From Deferribacteraceae bacterium (GTDB taxonomy: Bacteria > Chrysiogenota > Deferribacteres > Deferribacterales > JAISNW01), in contig JAITWF010000160.1 of NCBI GenBank assembly GCA_031285415.1, positions 1 to 5,806 on the forward strand: DNA of 5,806 nucleotides. Reading direction: 5' to 3'. The first letter of the stretch is position 1. The number at the start of each line of letters is the position of its first letter. Shown here one piece after another: positions 5,491 through 5,806 of the stretch. Both the position numbers and the translations under genes were made by a program. The notes below the pieces were generated by a model. The model searched no databases. It was not told where the DNA came from and saw only the letters and a program-made list of their open reading frames with translations.

Positions 5491-5663
5491 GATAGATAAG
5501 TTTTGCGCAGGCGAATTTACTTCGCCGTAGCAAATCTCTAAAGGAAGGGGGAGGTGGAAGGGGGACGTATTATGTGCAAAGTAGCGAAAGCGTAACTTTG
5601 CCATAAGCCGCACGAGCATTGACACGAGAGTGTCAAGTTTGCGGAGTAAACCGTTGCCCCTCC
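5491..5663 (+). repeat. Structured repeat family, copy B, with enlarged apical domain (tRNA-Tyr/tRNA-Gly spacer)
   Basis: The 5' part matches copy A over 60 nt. TTTGC (5502-5506) pairs with GCAAA (5530-5534), then the GCA/GTA internal loop, then GGCGAA/TTCGCC (5510-5515 with 5521-5526). The 3' stem GGA-A-GGGG (5556-5563) pairs with CCCC-TCC (5657-5663), with A5559 bulged, and is extended by ACG/CGT (5565-5567 with 5652-5654). Copies A and C have a tetraloop at the top of this stem; here it holds about 84 nt. That insert forms two further hairpins, listed separately. Nothing is coding. The element ends 10 bp before tRNA-Gly. Confidence 0.75.
5570..5644 (+). other. Two-hairpin insert with GNRA tetraloops inside repeat copy B
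   Basis: Hairpin 1: TTATG-GCAAAGT (5570-5582, T5575 bulged) pairs with ACTTTGC-CATAA (5595-5606). It is capped by GC-GAAA-GC (5584-5591) above a small internal loop. Hairpin 2: CCGCA (5608-5612) pairs with TGCGG (5640-5644); above an internal loop TTGACAC (5619-5625) pairs perfectly with GTGTCAA (5630-5636) around GAGA. With the enclosing stem this makes a three-way junction. Both loops are of the GNRA class, which is typical of structured RNA. Function unknown; this is a by-eye fold. Confidence 0.65.
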
Positions 5664-5673
5664 AGCAAGTTTT

Positions 5674-5747
5674 GCGGGTGTAGCTCAGTTGGCTAGAGCA
5701 TCAGCCTTCCAAGCTGAGGGTCGCGGGTTCGAATCCCGTCGCCCGCT
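5674..5747 (+). tRNA. tRNA-Gly (anticodon TCC)
   Basis: The 74-nt cloverleaf has acceptor stem GCGGGTG (5674-5680) paired with CGCCCGC (5740-5746), including one T·G pair, and discriminator T5747. The anticodon stem TCAGC/GCTGA encloses CTTCCAA with anticodon TCC at 5708-5710, reading GGA and GGG. The T arm is GCGGG-TTCGAAT-CCCGT. CCA is not encoded. It is third in the cluster, 22 nt before the next tRNA, with no repeat element in that gap. Confidence 0.97.
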
Positions 5748-5769
5748 GGGTTACAACAGACTAGCATTT

Positions 5770-5806
5770 GCCCACATGGCTCAGTCGGTTAGAGTGCGTC
5801 CTTGGT
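5770..5806 (+). tRNA. tRNA-Thr (anticodon GGT), 5' part only
   Basis: The gene starts with acceptor half GCCCACA (5770-5776). The D arm follows (GCTC at 5779-5782, GAGT at 5792-5795), then the anticodon stem 5' half CGTCC and TT-GGT, the window ending exactly after the anticodon GGT (5804-5806). The 3' half is outside the window, so this is an edge truncation and not a broken gene. In the E. coli order this is thrT, with tufB directly downstream. Confidence 0.92.

Noticed and set aside
5118..5625. Minus-strand open frames with peptides such as GREGFEPSK and WDLNPQPADYKSAAL
   Set aside because: These are antisense readings of tRNA-Tyr and tRNA-Thr, a well-known source of false proteins. The sense strand folds into complete tRNAs.
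5498..5676. 10-bp direct repeat AAGTTTTGCG on both sides of copy B (5498-5507 and 5667-5676), like a target-site duplication
   Set aside because: The left copy lies within sequence shared with copy A, so it belongs to the repeat. Copy A has no matching right-hand duplicate. Probably chance, though an insertion at the tRNA-Gly 5' end is not fully excluded.

Overview
The window comes from a Gram-negative bacterium. It encodes a β-barrel outer-membrane protein ending in Phe, a signal-peptidase-II lipoprotein and a Tat translocase. Base composition is moderate, and none of the three complete tRNA genes encodes its CCA end. The porin plus rhodanese pair resembles the ExtI/ExtH proteins of metal- and selenium-respiring anaerobes such as Geobacter. 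RadC is of the type that starts with an HY.xHRxRLRxRF segment. I would guess an anaerobic lineage such as Deferribacterota or Desulfobacterota, but the sequence does not settle the phylum.

Layout from left to right. Bases 2-110 hold a palindromic repeat with perfect 11-bp inverted ends around two identical-stem hairpins. It lies just downstream of a minus-strand tatB-tatC operon (1255 to 124; the genes overlap by 17 bp). Divergent from it is radC (1355-2071, plus), whose JAMM metal-binding motif is intact. Between the 3' ends of radC and the convergent porin gene are a perfect 9-bp hairpin and one copy of a structured repeat. A two-gene minus-strand operon follows: a rhodanese-like lipoprotein (starting at 4963) and a porin (ending at 2205), coupled by an ATGA overlap. 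A strong TTGACA promoter drives this operon leftwards. About 70 bp away a second TTGACA promoter (17-bp spacer, TACTAT) drives rightwards into tRNA-Thr(UGU), tRNA-Tyr(GUA), tRNA-Gly(UCC) and tRNA-Thr(GGU). The last is cut by the window edge just after its anticodon. This tRNA order is that of the E. coli thrU-tyrU-glyT-thrT-tufB operon, so tuf is expected next.

Functionally, the rhodanese lipoprotein and porin look like a cell-envelope module for uptake or handling of sulfur, selenium or tellurium oxyanions. No ext-type cytochrome or further partner gene is present in the window. The Tat genes are a separate housekeeping unit.

The most unusual content is non-coding. A repeat family occurs in both complete spacers of the tRNA operon and after radC. 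Each copy has a GGCG stem-loop with a conserved GCA/GTA internal loop, a purine-rich linker and a second hairpin with a conserved bulged A. Several substitutions between copies are compensatory, so base pairing appears to have been maintained. The copy between tRNA-Tyr and tRNA-Gly carries an extra ~85-nt apical domain that folds into two hairpins closed by GAAA and GAGA tetraloops. I do not recognise this family.
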